This document shows, in pieces, positions 32,978-42,536 of a stretch of 45,054 bases of DNA. The stretch covers positions 1 to 45,054 of the forward strand of contig JAFGIA010000001.1 of the NCBI GenBank assembly GCA_016929795.1. Direction: 5' to 3'. The position numbers and the translations under genes are program-made. The number at the start of each line of letters is the position of its first letter. Position 1 is the first letter of the stretch. The stretch comes from Anaerolineae bacterium (GTDB lineage Bacteria > Chloroflexota > Anaerolineae > JAAYZQ01). The notes under the pieces were generated by a model that was given only the letters and a program-made list of their open reading frames with translations, was not told the origin of the DNA and did not search any database.

Positions 32978-34543
32978 GTGTCGGTGCCGATCTCGAAAAG
33001 AGAGCAGCGCTGGGCCATCGTGGTAGCCCTTGCCGTCGTCGCGGCGAGCTGCCTGCCTTACCTGGCGGCGTGGCTGCTCGCCCCCGACGGCACGCGCTAC
33101 ACTGGCCTGCTCGTCAATCACTACGACGGCCACTCCTACTATGCCAAGATGCAACAGGGCGCGCGCGGCGACTGGCTGTTTCACCTGCCCTTCACGCCAG
33201 AGCCGCATCAAGGCGTCTTTGTGTACACCTTTTACCTCGCCCTCGGCCAGTTGAGCAGCGCACTCCACATGCCCATCCCTCTCGTTTACCACGCGGCGCG
33301 CGCTGCGACAGGCTTTCTGCTCCTGCTGGTGTCCTACCATTTTCTCGCCCGTTTCCTATCCCGTGTGCCTTCGCGACAGATCACCTTTCTGCTCATCGCC
33401 CTCTCGTCCGGCTTGGGCTGGCTGGCAGGTCCGCTTGGAGTCATCACCGCCGATCTATGGGTCGCGGAAGGCTTGACCTTCCTGAGCATCCTGACCAATC
33501 CCCACTTCCCCCTGATCATCGCACTGATGCTGCTCGGTTTCATGCTCGTGCTCGATACCCAGGAAGGTCCACCATCTGTCAAACGCCTGTCCGGCGCGGC
33601 GGCATTGGGCCTGTCCCTTGCCCTTCTCCAGCCACTCGCCATCCCGATCGTGGGAGCCGTGCTTGCTGTCTACCTGGTTGTCCTCGCCTTCCACCGACGC
33701 CGCCTGCCGTGGCACCAAATCCTGACGGCCGCCCTGATCGGCGTCGGTGCTGTTCCCGTCCTGCTCTACGACCTGTACGCCTACCGGACCAACCCGGCGC
33801 TCGCCGCCTGGGCAGCCCAGAATGTGACCCCATCGCTGCCGCCGTGGGATTATGCCCTCGGGTATGGGCTGCTGCTTCTCCTTGCGATCCCTGGCGCAGT
33901 CGCCGCACTACAGCGACGGTGGCCCACCGACCTCTTTCTCCTGTCGTGGGCCGCTGCCGTGATCGTCCTCCTCTACCTGCCCATCGCCCTGCAGCGCCGC
34001 TTTATCACCGGCTTTCACGTCCCCCTGGCCCTGCTGGCCGCCATTGGGCTCGAACGCGTGCTCTTGCCTCGCCTGCCGCAGCGCTCGCGCACGCTCGCCA
34101 GCGGCGTGATCCTGGCAGCCACCACCCTGACCAACATCTTGGTGCCCCTTGTGCCGGTCGTCGCCGTGGCCCAGGGACAGCCGCCCCTCGTCATCCCCGA
34201 GGCCCAGGCGGCAGCACTCGACTGGCTCGGGGACAACACCACCTGGACCGACACGGTCCTGGCCCCCCCCGATGTGGCCCACCTCGTGCCGGCCTGGGCC
34301 GGCAACCGCGTGGTGTACGGCCATCCATTCGAGACGATCGACGCAGACAAGAAAAAAGCGGCTGCCGGGGCCTTTTTTGAGCCCGCTACGGCCAGCGCCA
34401 CGCGCGCCGAGATAGTGGCACGCTATGGCGTCCGGTATGTGCTGGTCACACCCGCTGTGTCGATCCCTGCCCTCCTACCAGGCATCGAGTTGGTATGGGC
34501 CAGTGGAAAGGTTTCAATCTACAGGGTCGAAGCAGTGCCATGA
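32978..34543 (+). CDS. GT-C-type polytopic membrane protein (copy A)
   Basis: The 521-aa protein has one N-terminal helix, a loop with an acidic motif (YDGHSYYAKMQQGARGDW, D50), about ten further helices and a soluble C-terminal domain (residues about 400-521) ending in a GVRYVLVTP motif. An acidic residue in the first extracellular loop followed by many helices is the GT-C glycosyltransferase plan, using polyprenyl-phosphate sugars outside the membrane. It is a clear paralogue of the protein at 40820-42445. No characterised family can be named with certainty. GTG 32978 has AGGAGG upstream; it overlaps the next gene by ATGA. Confidence 0.72.
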   Translation: MSVPISKREQRWAIVVALAVVAASCLPYLAAWLLAPDGTRYTGLLVNHYDGHSYYAKMQQGARGDWLFHLPFTPEPHQGVFVYTFYLALGQLSSALHMPIPLVYHAARAATGFLLLLVSYHFLARFLSRVPSRQITFLLIALSSGLGWLAGPLGVITADLWVAEGLTFLSILTNPHFPLIIALMLLGFMLVLDTQEGPPSVKRLSGAAALGLSLALLQPLAIPIVGAVLAVYLVVLAFHRRRLPWHQILTAALIGVGAVPVLLYDLYAYRTNPALAAWAAQNVTPSLPPWDYALGYGLLLLLAIPGAVAALQRRWPTDLFLLSWAAAVIVLLYLPIALQRRFITGFHVPLALLAAIGLERVLLPRLPQRSRTLASGVILAATTLTNILVPLVPVVAVAQGQPPLVIPEAQAAALDWLGDNTTWTDTVLAPPDVAHLVPAWAGNRVVYGHPFETIDADKKKAAAGAFFEPATASATRAEIVARYGVRYVLVTPAVSIPALLPGIELVWASGKVSIYRVEAVP

Positions 34544-36738
34544 TGAAGAGCAAGGACATCACGCAGGCGGCGCGTGCGAAAAGTGCAAGCCGGGGCGTAC
34601 CCGGCTTCTATCCGCTCCTCCTCTCGCTCCTGCTCCTCCTGGTGTACGCGCCGCTGGTGGTGCACCCCACCCAATTTCTCTATCCGCGCGGCGGCCAGGC
34701 AACCGACTTGACGATCACGCACTGGCCGGCGATGGCTTTTAACGCGCAGAGCCTGCACGAGGACGGCCAGATCCCGCTGTGGCGGCCCCCCATTGCCGGC
34801 GGCGGCCCGTGGCTCGCCAACCCGCAGTCGTGGCTCACCTATCCGCCGGCCTGGCTCTCGCTCGTCCTGCCACCGGCCGTCGCCATCAACGTGCTGCTGA
34901 TCGCCCACCTGGCCCTGGCTGCACTCGGCACTTATGGACTTGGGCGCAGCGCGCTGGCCCTCAGCCCGGCAGGCGCCGCGCTCGCCGGGCTGGCGTTTGC
35001 GGCCAGTCCCTGGCTCAGCGGGCACCTGTCGGCGGGCCACCTGAACATCCTCTTTGCCCTGGCCTGGCTGCCCGTCGCCCTGAACGCGCTCCACCGGGTG
35101 GCGCGTGAGGGCCGGCTGCTGTCGGCACTCGTGGCGGGCACGGCATGGGCGGCAGCCCTCGTCAACCACCTTCAAACCGCCGCGTTCATCCTGGCGCTCA
35201 GCGCTGCCTGGTTCCTGTTCGTGCTGCTCCGCCCTCCGGCCCGGCCAGAGACCGGCCAGAGCGAGATCACCTGGAAACGGCGTGGCGGGCTCGCGCTCCT
35301 TGTGCCACTCGTATCCACCCTGTTGAGCGCCGTGCTGCTGCTCCCACTGGCCGAGGCCCTGCCCTACCTGAACCGCACGGGGCTCTCTGTCGACGAAGCA
35401 GGCACCCTGTCCCTGGCCTGGCCGCAGTTGCTCACGCTCCTGATTCCCACCTACGGTGGCCAGCCGGAGCAGGTCATCTACCTCGGGGTGCCCATCCTCT
35501 TGCTCGCTGCCACGGGCCTCCTGTTGCGGCGCGACGCCGCCACCTGGTTTCTCACCGCGTCGGCCGCCGTCGCCGTCCTCTTTGCGCTGGGCACACACAC
35601 CCCTCTCTTTCCCTTCCTCGCGCGGCTGGTGCCGGGCCTCGGCTGGCTGCGCGTGCCGCCGCGTGCCTGGGTGGTCGTCGCCCTTGCCGTGGCCCTGCTG
35701 GCCGGCCGCGGCCTGGACGCTCTCGCGCGCACCCACCTGGGCGCAGTCGACAGGCGGCGCACGACCCTGATGGCGCTCGTCGCACTCGTCGTCGGGCTGA
35801 CCCTGGCCGCCGGGCTCGCCCTCATCCAGCAGCCCATCCCCCTGGCCGCAGCCAGCCTGGCCCTGCTGACCCTGCTTGCTGTGGCCGCGATCCTCCTCCG
35901 CGCCCGCGGCGTGCTGTCCCCTGCCGCATTCGCCGGTGCAATGCTGGTCCTCGCCGCGCTCGACCTGGGCGCTGTGCGCCAGGCGTGGACCGAGATGGTC
36001 CCCGAGGAAGAAGCGTTCCGTTGGGGCGCGCCCACTGCCGCCTACCTGGCAGAGCAGCCCGGCCTGTTCCGCACCTACTCGCCCGACTACAGCCTGCCCC
36101 AGCACGTGGCCGTCGAGAATGGCCTCTACCTGGCCGATGGCGTCGATCCGATCCAGTTGCGCGCCTATGCGCACTTTCTCGCCACGGCGGGAGGCTACAC
36201 GACCCCTGGCTACAGCCCCTCTCTGCCGCCGGTGCACGGCGATCGGGCTGCGCAGCCCGACGCCCGCCTCCTCGGCCGGCTCAACGTGCGCTACGTCGCC
36301 GCGGGCTACCCGATCGAGGCGGACGGGCTGACGCTGCGGACGCAGGCCGGCGGCACCTACGTCTATGAAAACGAGTATGCCCTGCCGCGCGCCTTCACCA
36401 GCCGCGCCGGTGATCCGGTCGAGGTCACCACGGTGACCAAAGCCGAGATTGACACCTACACGCCTAACGAGATCGTCGTCACGGCCCAAGCCGAGGAGCC
36501 GGGCCTGCTGGTGCTGAGCGAAGTGTGTTATCCCGGTTGGCAGGTACGGGTCGATGGCGTGGCCTCGCCGGTGTCGTGTTTCAGCGGCCTGTTTCGTGCC
36601 GTCGCGATCGACCCCGGACAACACACAGTCATCTTTCAGTACCACCCGTGGAGCGTCCGGCTGGGGGCCATGATCTCGGCGGCCACCCTGGCCGGCCTGC
36701 TCATCTGGATGGGCCACGGGGCATGGAGGGAGCAGTGA
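34540..36738 (+). CDS. YfhO-family membrane protein (copy B)
   Basis: The 732-aa protein has about a dozen helices. N-terminal motifs are DGQIPLWRPPIAGGGPWLANPQ (acidic loop, then P-L-W) and ANPQSWLTYPP. A C-terminal beta domain has CYPGWQVRVDG and AVAIDPGQHTVIFQYHPWSVRLGA, the hallmark of the bacterial YfhO family. In Bacillus and Listeria, YfhO/GtlB-type proteins glycosylate teichoic acids from undecaprenyl-phosphate sugars. ATG 34540 overlaps the previous stop. It is paralogous to 38466-40823. Confidence 0.82.
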   Translation: MMKSKDITQAARAKSASRGVPGFYPLLLSLLLLLVYAPLVVHPTQFLYPRGGQATDLTITHWPAMAFNAQSLHEDGQIPLWRPPIAGGGPWLANPQSWLTYPPAWLSLVLPPAVAINVLLIAHLALAALGTYGLGRSALALSPAGAALAGLAFAASPWLSGHLSAGHLNILFALAWLPVALNALHRVAREGRLLSALVAGTAWAAALVNHLQTAAFILALSAAWFLFVLLRPPARPETGQSEITWKRRGGLALLVPLVSTLLSAVLLLPLAEALPYLNRTGLSVDEAGTLSLAWPQLLTLLIPTYGGQPEQVIYLGVPILLLAATGLLLRRDAATWFLTASAAVAVLFALGTHTPLFPFLARLVPGLGWLRVPPRAWVVVALAVALLAGRGLDALARTHLGAVDRRRTTLMALVALVVGLTLAAGLALIQQPIPLAAASLALLTLLAVAAILLRARGVLSPAAFAGAMLVLAALDLGAVRQAWTEMVPEEEAFRWGAPTAAYLAEQPGLFRTYSPDYSLPQHVAVENGLYLADGVDPIQLRAYAHFLATAGGYTTPGYSPSLPPVHGDRAAQPDARLLGRLNVRYVAAGYPIEADGLTLRTQAGGTYVYENEYALPRAFTSRAGDPVEVTTVTKAEIDTYTPNEIVVTAQAEEPGLLVLSEVCYPGWQVRVDGVASPVSCFSGLFRAVAIDPGQHTVIFQYHPWSVRLGAMISAATLAGLLIWMGHGAWREQ

Positions 36739-38390
36739 CGGACCTTGCAGCCAAAGCATCCTCAGACGCCGGCGACGGCACACGCCGCCCGTCGTCAACC
36801 GCCGGGCCGCCCCGGGCACAGGGCGCCGTCGCCTCGCTGCTCCCCCTCTTGGCCCTGCTGGCCCTCATGGTGCTGATCCGGGGCATGCTCATCTGGCTCG
36901 ACGTCATCGATTTCAATTCCGACGAAGCCGTCATCGACTTGATGGCGCGCCACATCACGCAGGGGCGGTGGCCCACGTTTTATTACGGCGTCGCCTACGT
37001 GGGCAGCCTGGGCGCGACCCTCATCGCCGGGGCCTTCCTGCTGTTCGGCGAATCGATTGCCGCCGCCCGGGTCGTGCAGATCTGCTTCTATGCCGGGACG
37101 ATGGTGTTCAGCTACCTGTTGGCACGGCGGATCTTGGGGCAGCGGGCGGCGGTGGTTGCCGGACTGCTCCTGGCCAGCCCGCCGGTGATGGTCACCCTCT
37201 ACACGGCGGTGGGCATCGGCGCCTACGGCGAGACGCTCCTCTTTGGCAGCCTGCTCCTGTGGCTCGGCCACAAGCTGGCCCACGAATGGCGCGAGAAGCG
37301 CCTGGCGTGGCTGGCCTGGGGCTGCGTCGCCGGCCTCGGGTTCTGGTCGCTGGGCCTGATCGCGGTCTATATCGCCCCTGTGGGCATCCTGTGGCTCTTG
37401 CGTCTCGACAGGAAAGCGTGGCCCAACTTTTTCCTCGTCGCCGCCGGCTTTGCCCTCTGCTCCAGCCCCTGGTGGATCTATGACCTGACGCACAACCACG
37501 CGGCATTCCGGGCCCTGGCCGGCGAGACCTCTGGCGGCCCGGAGCCCCTGCCAGCCACGCATAAATGGCTCGCCCTATTTCTCTTTAACATTCCCGCCCT
37601 GCTCGGCTTGCGACTGCCATGGGCCGAAGGGTTCATCCTGTCCCTCCTGGCACCACTCGTCATCGCCTTTTACGCCATCGTGCTGCTCGGCGCCTGGCGC
37701 GGCAGGCACCGGCTTGAGGGAAGCGGGCGTAGTGGCGCGCTGCTACTCGCCCTTTTTGGCATCGGGTTTTTCCTCTTTTTCGCCATTTCGGGGTTTGCGC
37801 CCGACGTCACGGGCCGCTACCTCTTGCCCCTCTATCCGCTCCTGTGCATCACGGCGGGAGGATGGTGGGCGGGGCTGGGAGAGCGCGCCAGCCGTTGGGG
37901 TAGCCTGGCCGTGGCTGCCATCCTGGCCTTTAACCTGGCCGGCGTGGCGCTGGGAACGGGCGAACCTGCCCGCCTGACGACCGTCTATTTTCCAGAGCAG
38001 CAGGTGGGCAATGCCCACGACCAAGCGCTGATCGACTTTATGCTGGACAGGGAGCTGCACTACGGCTACTCGCAGCACTGGGTATCGTACAAGATCGCCT
38101 TTCTGTCGAACGAGCAGATTGTCCTGGCCCCGCTGTTGCCCTTTAGCAAACAGCGTCACAGCCCCTTCGAGGCCGACCGCTACCCGCCCTACTCGGCGCT
38201 TGCCCGATCGACGCCCAGCCCGGTGTACGTCACCTGCAACCAGCCGTGGCTGGATGAGGTCTTGATCGAAGAGTTCCACGCCCGTGGCGTGCACTTTGAG
38301 GAAGCGGACGTTGGACCCTACCACATTTTTTACGCCCTGTCGAAGGTTGTGTCGCCCATAGACATGGGCATCTTTGAGGTAGAGGAATGA
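36735..38390 (+). CDS. GT-C/PMT-type membrane glycosyltransferase (copy C)
   Basis: The 551-aa protein has a polar N-terminus (1-32), a first helix, then an extracellular loop with the acidic pair in DFNSDEAVIDLMARHI (D63, E64). The GRWPTFYYGVAYVGSL segment follows, then about ten helices. This matches dolichyl-phosphate-mannose-protein mannosyltransferase/ArnT-like (GT39/GT83) enzymes. The donor is expected to be a polyprenyl-phosphate sugar, the acceptor unknown. GTG 36735 overlaps the upstream stop (GTGA) and has GGAGGG four bases before it; ATG 36723 is an alternative. Confidence 0.8.
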   Translation: MTDLAAKASSDAGDGTRRPSSTAGPPRAQGAVASLLPLLALLALMVLIRGMLIWLDVIDFNSDEAVIDLMARHITQGRWPTFYYGVAYVGSLGATLIAGAFLLFGESIAAARVVQICFYAGTMVFSYLLARRILGQRAAVVAGLLLASPPVMVTLYTAVGIGAYGETLLFGSLLLWLGHKLAHEWREKRLAWLAWGCVAGLGFWSLGLIAVYIAPVGILWLLRLDRKAWPNFFLVAAGFALCSSPWWIYDLTHNHAAFRALAGETSGGPEPLPATHKWLALFLFNIPALLGLRLPWAEGFILSLLAPLVIAFYAIVLLGAWRGRHRLEGSGRSGALLLALFGIGFFLFFAISGFAPDVTGRYLLPLYPLLCITAGGWWAGLGERASRWGSLAVAAILAFNLAGVALGTGEPARLTTVYFPEQQVGNAHDQALIDFMLDRELHYGYSQHWVSYKIAFLSNEQIVLAPLLPFSKQRHSPFEADRYPPYSALARSTPSPVYVTCNQPWLDEVLIEEFHARGVHFEEADVGPYHIFYALSKVVSPIDMGIFEVEE

Positions 38391-38465
38391 GATGATCGGC
38401 TGCGCCGATGATGACAGACGATCGTGCCGGGGTCTACAGGCGTGACCAAGCTCAATAAGGGACAG

Positions 38466-40823
38466 ATGCCATGGTACGGGCGCGCGTGGCCCGCAGCCAT
38501 TCTCGCCGGCCTGCCGCTGTTGCTCTATGCGCCCTTTCTCTTGGGCGGCAAGGTGCTCTATTGGGGCGTCTACATGCTGCAATTCTACCCCTGGCGCCAG
38601 CTTGCCGTCGAGCAGATCCGCGCCGGGCAGTGGCCTCTCTGGAACCCATACCTGGGCGCAGGCACGCCGCTGGCGGCCAACCTGCAGACCGCCGCCTTCT
38701 ACCCGCCCAACGTCCTTTTTCTGCTCATGCCCGTCGAGCGCGCCTTTGGCTGGGCGCTCGCCCTGCACGTCGCCCTCGCCGGCCTGGCCGCCTACACCCT
38801 CGGGCGCACGATCGGCCTCAAGCCCTTCGGCGCCCTCGTCGCCGGCCTGGCCTACGGCCTGGGCGGCTATGTCGTCGCCCGCTGGGTCTTTCCCAGCATG
38901 GTCTACGCCGCCGCGTGGCTGCCCCTCATCCTGGCCCTGGCCGAACGGCTAATATACCACCACAGTGACATAGGTCGAGATGTGGTCTTGCTGGCAGCCG
39001 TGATCGCGCTCCAGTTGCTGGCGGGGCACGCGCAGACGAGCTTTTACACCGCGCTCCTCGTCGCCGCCTTTGCGCTGGTACGCCTCGCGCATCACGCCTC
39101 ACGCCTCACGACCGGCAGATCGGCCCGCATACGGTGGTCATTCCTTGCTGCCTGCACCTTGCTGCTGGCGGCTTTCCTCGGCGTGGCCCTGGCCGCCATC
39201 CAGCTCCTGCCCACCGCCGAGCTGGCTGCCCATTCCCAGCGCGCCGGCACGCTGACCGATCGCCAGTTTGCCTTCGAGCTCTCGTTCTGGCCGTGGCGTG
39301 TCCTCAGCCTGCTCGCGCCCGACTTTTTCGGCAATCCCGCGCGCGGCGAGTATTGGGCCTACGGCACCTACTGGGAGGAAGCGGCGTACGCCGGCATCCT
39401 GCCCCTCGTCCTGGTCGCCCTGGCCTTTGTCGCATGGCGGCGCCGCAGGCGCGAGGCAGAGACACCTGTCAGCCTGGTGCCCTTTCTGGCCGGCCTGGCC
39501 GTCGTTTCCTTCGTCCTGGCGCTCGGTCAGCACACGCCACTCTATCTTTTTCTCTTTGACCACGTCCCCGGTTTCGGCCTCTTTCAGGCCCCTGCCCGGC
39601 TGATGATCGGCTATGCCCTGGCCGTGCCGCTGCTCGCCGGTATTGGCGCCGACGCGCTGCCCCTCACCCCGGGCGTGCGGCGCGGCTTGGCGATCACCCT
39701 GATCGCCGGGCTCGGCATCGCCCTGGCGGCCGGCGTCGCCCTGATGGCACTGCCCGGCATCCGCGCCACCTTTGGCAGCAGCATCCTGCGCCTGGGCGGC
39801 ACCCTGGCCCTGGCCTGTGCCCTCCTGCTGGCGCGGGGGCGCCTCCTGCGCGGGCGCCGCTGGGAAGCAGCCGCGACTGCCCTGCTCGCCGTCGACCTGC
39901 TTGCCTTTGGCTGGGGCCTGGCCCCTGGCACCGACCCCGCGGTCTATACCGCGCCCGTCGCTACGGCGCACTTTCTGGCGGACCAGCCGCCAGGCCGGTT
40001 TTGGACCCAGGCATCGTACGCCGAGGACGTATACGACGAGTATGTGTCGCTCGCCTCCTTCGGCACCCAGGAGCCTGCCCACCTGCAGGGCCTGCGCGAA
40101 AGCCTGCGCCCCAACCTCGGCCTGTCGCACCACCTGCCCGCCGCCGGCAACTATGATCCGCTGACGGTCGGTGCCTACCGCGACCTCTACAACCTGGCGG
40201 CAGGCACGCCCGACGCCCCTGCTCCATGGACCACGGCCCGCCCCATCGTGCGCCTCTTTGCCGCACGGTACATTGTCACCGACGAGGCGCTCGACCTGCC
40301 ACGCATTTACGACCGCGGCCCCTCCATTTACCAGGATCCCGACGCGCTGCCTGAGGCGTGGATCGTCCACATCTCGCGCCTGATCGAGGACCCGGCGGCG
40401 CGCCTGGCTGCACTGCAATCGCCCGGGTTTGACCCCTGGCGGGAGGTAATCCTGGAGCGCCTGCCCGCGCAGGGGCATACCCTGCCCGGCAGCCCCGTCC
40501 CCACGCCTGGCCGCGCCTCCCTGCGCCGCGACGGGCCTGCACACCTCACGGTAACAGTGGACACGGCCGCTCCAGGGTACCTGGTCATCGCCGACACCTA
40601 CTACCCCGGATGGCAGGCGACACTGGACGGCGAGCCCGCGGAGATTTACCGAGCCAACCACGCCTTTCGCGCCGTAGCCGTGCCGGCGGGCAGCCACGTG
40701 GTCGTGTTCGAATACGCTCCCCTGTCCTTCCGCGTGGGGGCCATCGTCACGCTCTGTTCAACCCTACTGCTCGCCGGGCTGGCCGCGTTTTCCGCTTTAC
40801 GGTGCAGGACGGAGAAGCCATGA
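38466..40823 (+). CDS. YfhO-family membrane protein (copy B')
   Basis: The 785-aa protein has the same plan as 34540-36738: FYPWRQLAVEQIRAGQWPLW and GAGTPLAANLQTAAFYPPN near the N-terminus, about a dozen helices, and the C-terminal TYYPGWQATLDGEPAEIYRAN with VPAGSHVVVFEYAPLSF. It is a likely lipid-linked-sugar glycosyltransferase. Residues near 206-215 (AHHASRLTT) are encoded by a 7-bp tandem repeat. The start is uncertain: ATG 38466 with AAGGGA close upstream is preferred; GTG 38442 and 38424 would add 8 or 14 residues. It overlaps the next gene by ATGA. Confidence 0.82.
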   Translation: MPWYGRAWPAAILAGLPLLLYAPFLLGGKVLYWGVYMLQFYPWRQLAVEQIRAGQWPLWNPYLGAGTPLAANLQTAAFYPPNVLFLLMPVERAFGWALALHVALAGLAAYTLGRTIGLKPFGALVAGLAYGLGGYVVARWVFPSMVYAAAWLPLILALAERLIYHHSDIGRDVVLLAAVIALQLLAGHAQTSFYTALLVAAFALVRLAHHASRLTTGRSARIRWSFLAACTLLLAAFLGVALAAIQLLPTAELAAHSQRAGTLTDRQFAFELSFWPWRVLSLLAPDFFGNPARGEYWAYGTYWEEAAYAGILPLVLVALAFVAWRRRRREAETPVSLVPFLAGLAVVSFVLALGQHTPLYLFLFDHVPGFGLFQAPARLMIGYALAVPLLAGIGADALPLTPGVRRGLAITLIAGLGIALAAGVALMALPGIRATFGSSILRLGGTLALACALLLARGRLLRGRRWEAAATALLAVDLLAFGWGLAPGTDPAVYTAPVATAHFLADQPPGRFWTQASYAEDVYDEYVSLASFGTQEPAHLQGLRESLRPNLGLSHHLPAAGNYDPLTVGAYRDLYNLAAGTPDAPAPWTTARPIVRLFAARYIVTDEALDLPRIYDRGPSIYQDPDALPEAWIVHISRLIEDPAARLAALQSPGFDPWREVILERLPAQGHTLPGSPVPTPGRASLRRDGPAHLTVTVDTAAPGYLVIADTYYPGWQATLDGEPAEIYRANHAFRAVAVPAGSHVVVFEYAPLSFRVGAIVTLCSTLLLAGLAAFSALRCRTEKP
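39081..39108 (+). repeat. Heptanucleotide repeat inside the YfhO-like gene
   Basis: Four 7-bp units lie in tandem: CGCCTCG (39081-39087), CGCATCA (39088-39094), CGCCTCA (39095-39101), CGCCTCA (39102-39108). The reading frame stays open. CGCCTCA is the reverse complement of the TGAGGCG unit at 26667-26673. Confidence 0.85.
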
Positions 40824-42445
40824 CCCCTGACCAGCAGTCCCCTGGAAAAAGACAAGAGAGAGCCAGCCGCGAGTGGCGCTGGCTGCTCATCGCGTCAGCC
40901 ATTGTGCTCCTATTGGCCAGCCTGCCGACGATCTATGCCTGGCACCTGGCCGATGCCGAGCACGTCTTTACCGGTTTTGTCTATAACAACGAGGACGGCA
41001 ACTCGTACATTGGCAAAATGCGGCTCGGCGCGCGGGGGGAGTGGCTGTTTCACATCTTTTACACGCCGGAAGCACACGAGTCGGCATTCGCTTTTCCGCT
41101 CCACCTGCTCCTGGGCAAGGTGGCAGCAGTGACGCACCTGTCGCTCGTCCTCGTCTATCACCTGGCACGGGTGGCCCTGGGCGCCCTTCTAATGTGGACC
41201 ATCTACCATTTCGTGGCCTTTTTTACGCCGACCGTCACCACGCGCCGGATCGCGTGGGTCTTGATCGTCCTGGGCAGTGGAAGCGGATGGATCCTGATGC
41301 TGTTGGGAGCTAGCGATTGGCTCGGCAGCTTGCCAACGGACTTTTGGGTGCCCGAGGGCTATGTCTTTCTCGTCCTCTACAACCTGCCGCACCTGGCACT
41401 GGCCGAGTCTCTGCTCCTGTGGGCCATCCTCTGGCTGCTTCGCGCAGGCGAGTTCTCCATCCCCCGGCTCTCGCTCCCTGCCGGGCTCGCTGCCTTTGCC
41501 GCTACCTGGATCGTCCCTTTCTACGCCATCGTCCTCGCGATGGCGCTAGGTGTCTATCTGATCTTCTGTACAATTCAACGACGAGCCATTCCCTGGCGCA
41601 TCGTCGCTCTGTCCGCCCTCGTTGGCGCTTTCGCCTCCCCTGCCGTCCTCTATAACGCATGGCTCTTTACGTCCAACCCGGCCTTTCGTATCTGGTCAGC
41701 GCAGAACCGCAACCTGTCGCCGCACCCTTTGCACTACCTGGTCGGTTATGTCTGGTTTCTGATTCCGGCAGCGTGGACAGCCTTCAGGTACATCCGCTCC
41801 TCTTCTGCTACACCCCAGGCGCCGTCCACGCGCCGGGCTGAATGGTTGCCCATCTTGTGGGCAGCAGCCACGCTCCTCCTCATCTATGTCCCCTTTGTCT
41901 CACAGCGGCGCCTGATCGTCCTTCTTCCGTTTGCGCTGGCGCTACCGGCAGCTTGCGCACTTGGCCGCTGGTTTGATAAGCACCGCTGGGCGCTGGTCGT
42001 ATACCTCACGGCTGCATCCTTGAGCAACATCGCCCTCGTGCTTGGCAGTCTCGGCCCTGTTTCCCAGCGACAACTGCCCGTGTTTCGCCCGGCTACCGAA
42101 GTAGCCGCTTTCAACTGGCTGGTCGCCAATTCCGAGCCAGAAGAAACCATCCTCTCCTCGCGTGAAGTTGGCAATGCCCTGCCCGCCTTCACCAACCTCG
42201 ACGTCTTTGTCGGGCACAGCCCCGAGACGTTGTACTTGGCCGAAAAGGTAGCGGCGGTCGAGCGCTTCTTTGCCGCTGATACAGACGATGCGTGGCGCCG
42301 GGACCTGCTCGACGAGTTCCAGATCGATTATGTCTTCTATGGCCCCGCCGAGCGGCGGCTCGGCACGTGGAGCCCGGAGCATACAGACTGGATGACGCCC
42401 ATCTACCGCCAAGAGGAGTATGCAATCTATGTATCATCTCAATAA
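40820..42445 (+). CDS. GT-C-type polytopic membrane protein (copy A')
   Basis: The 541-aa protein is a paralogue of the 521-aa protein at 32978: NNEDGNSYIGKMRLGARGEW (acidic D59), FYTPEAH, and the same spacing of helices and a C-terminal soluble region with FQIDYVFYGP. It is an expected GT-C fold enzyme of the outer membrane face; function unknown. Its acidic motif is NEDG where the first copy has HYDG, so both keep the Asp. ATG 40820 overlaps the previous stop. Confidence 0.72.
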   Translation: MTPDQQSPGKRQERASREWRWLLIASAIVLLLASLPTIYAWHLADAEHVFTGFVYNNEDGNSYIGKMRLGARGEWLFHIFYTPEAHESAFAFPLHLLLGKVAAVTHLSLVLVYHLARVALGALLMWTIYHFVAFFTPTVTTRRIAWVLIVLGSGSGWILMLLGASDWLGSLPTDFWVPEGYVFLVLYNLPHLALAESLLLWAILWLLRAGEFSIPRLSLPAGLAAFAATWIVPFYAIVLAMALGVYLIFCTIQRRAIPWRIVALSALVGAFASPAVLYNAWLFTSNPAFRIWSAQNRNLSPHPLHYLVGYVWFLIPAAWTAFRYIRSSSATPQAPSTRRAEWLPILWAAATLLLIYVPFVSQRRLIVLLPFALALPAACALGRWFDKHRWALVVYLTAASLSNIALVLGSLGPVSQRQLPVFRPATEVAAFNWLVANSEPEETILSSREVGNALPAFTNLDVFVGHSPETLYLAEKVAAVERFFAADTDDAWRRDLLDEFQIDYVFYGPAERRLGTWSPEHTDWMTPIYRQEEYAIYVSSQ

Positions 42446-42446
42446 A

Positions 42447-42493
42447 GGGGGAAAGTTGGGGTGTGTGCGGTGCCCGCACACACCCCAACCCCC
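42447..42493 (+). terminator. Strong hairpin between two membrane-protein genes
   Basis: A 14-bp perfect stem (42455-42468 with 42476-42489) is extended inward by G-C pairs and outward by GGGG/CCCC with a small AAA bulge. It starts directly after the stop at 42445. There is no U tract on the plus strand (GATTATT follows). It probably ends the A-B-C-B'-A' transcript. Confidence 0.65.
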
Positions 42494-42536
42494 GATTATT
42501 GAGCAGATACCAATCTATGCTGTCAAGGAGTGATCT

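Noticed and set aside
32902..34380. 492-codon plus-strand frame overlapping the first GT-C-like gene
   Set aside because: It is Arg/Pro-rich with no hydrophobic segments, and it overlaps the 521-aa frame that has a Shine-Dalgarno sequence, transmembrane helices and a paralogue at 40820.
34519..36819. Very long minus-strand open frame (766 codons) opposite the YfhO-like gene
   Set aside because: It mirrors the codon pattern of the plus-strand gene in high-GC DNA, has no start signal and shows Gln/Gly/Arg-rich low-complexity sequence without any domain.
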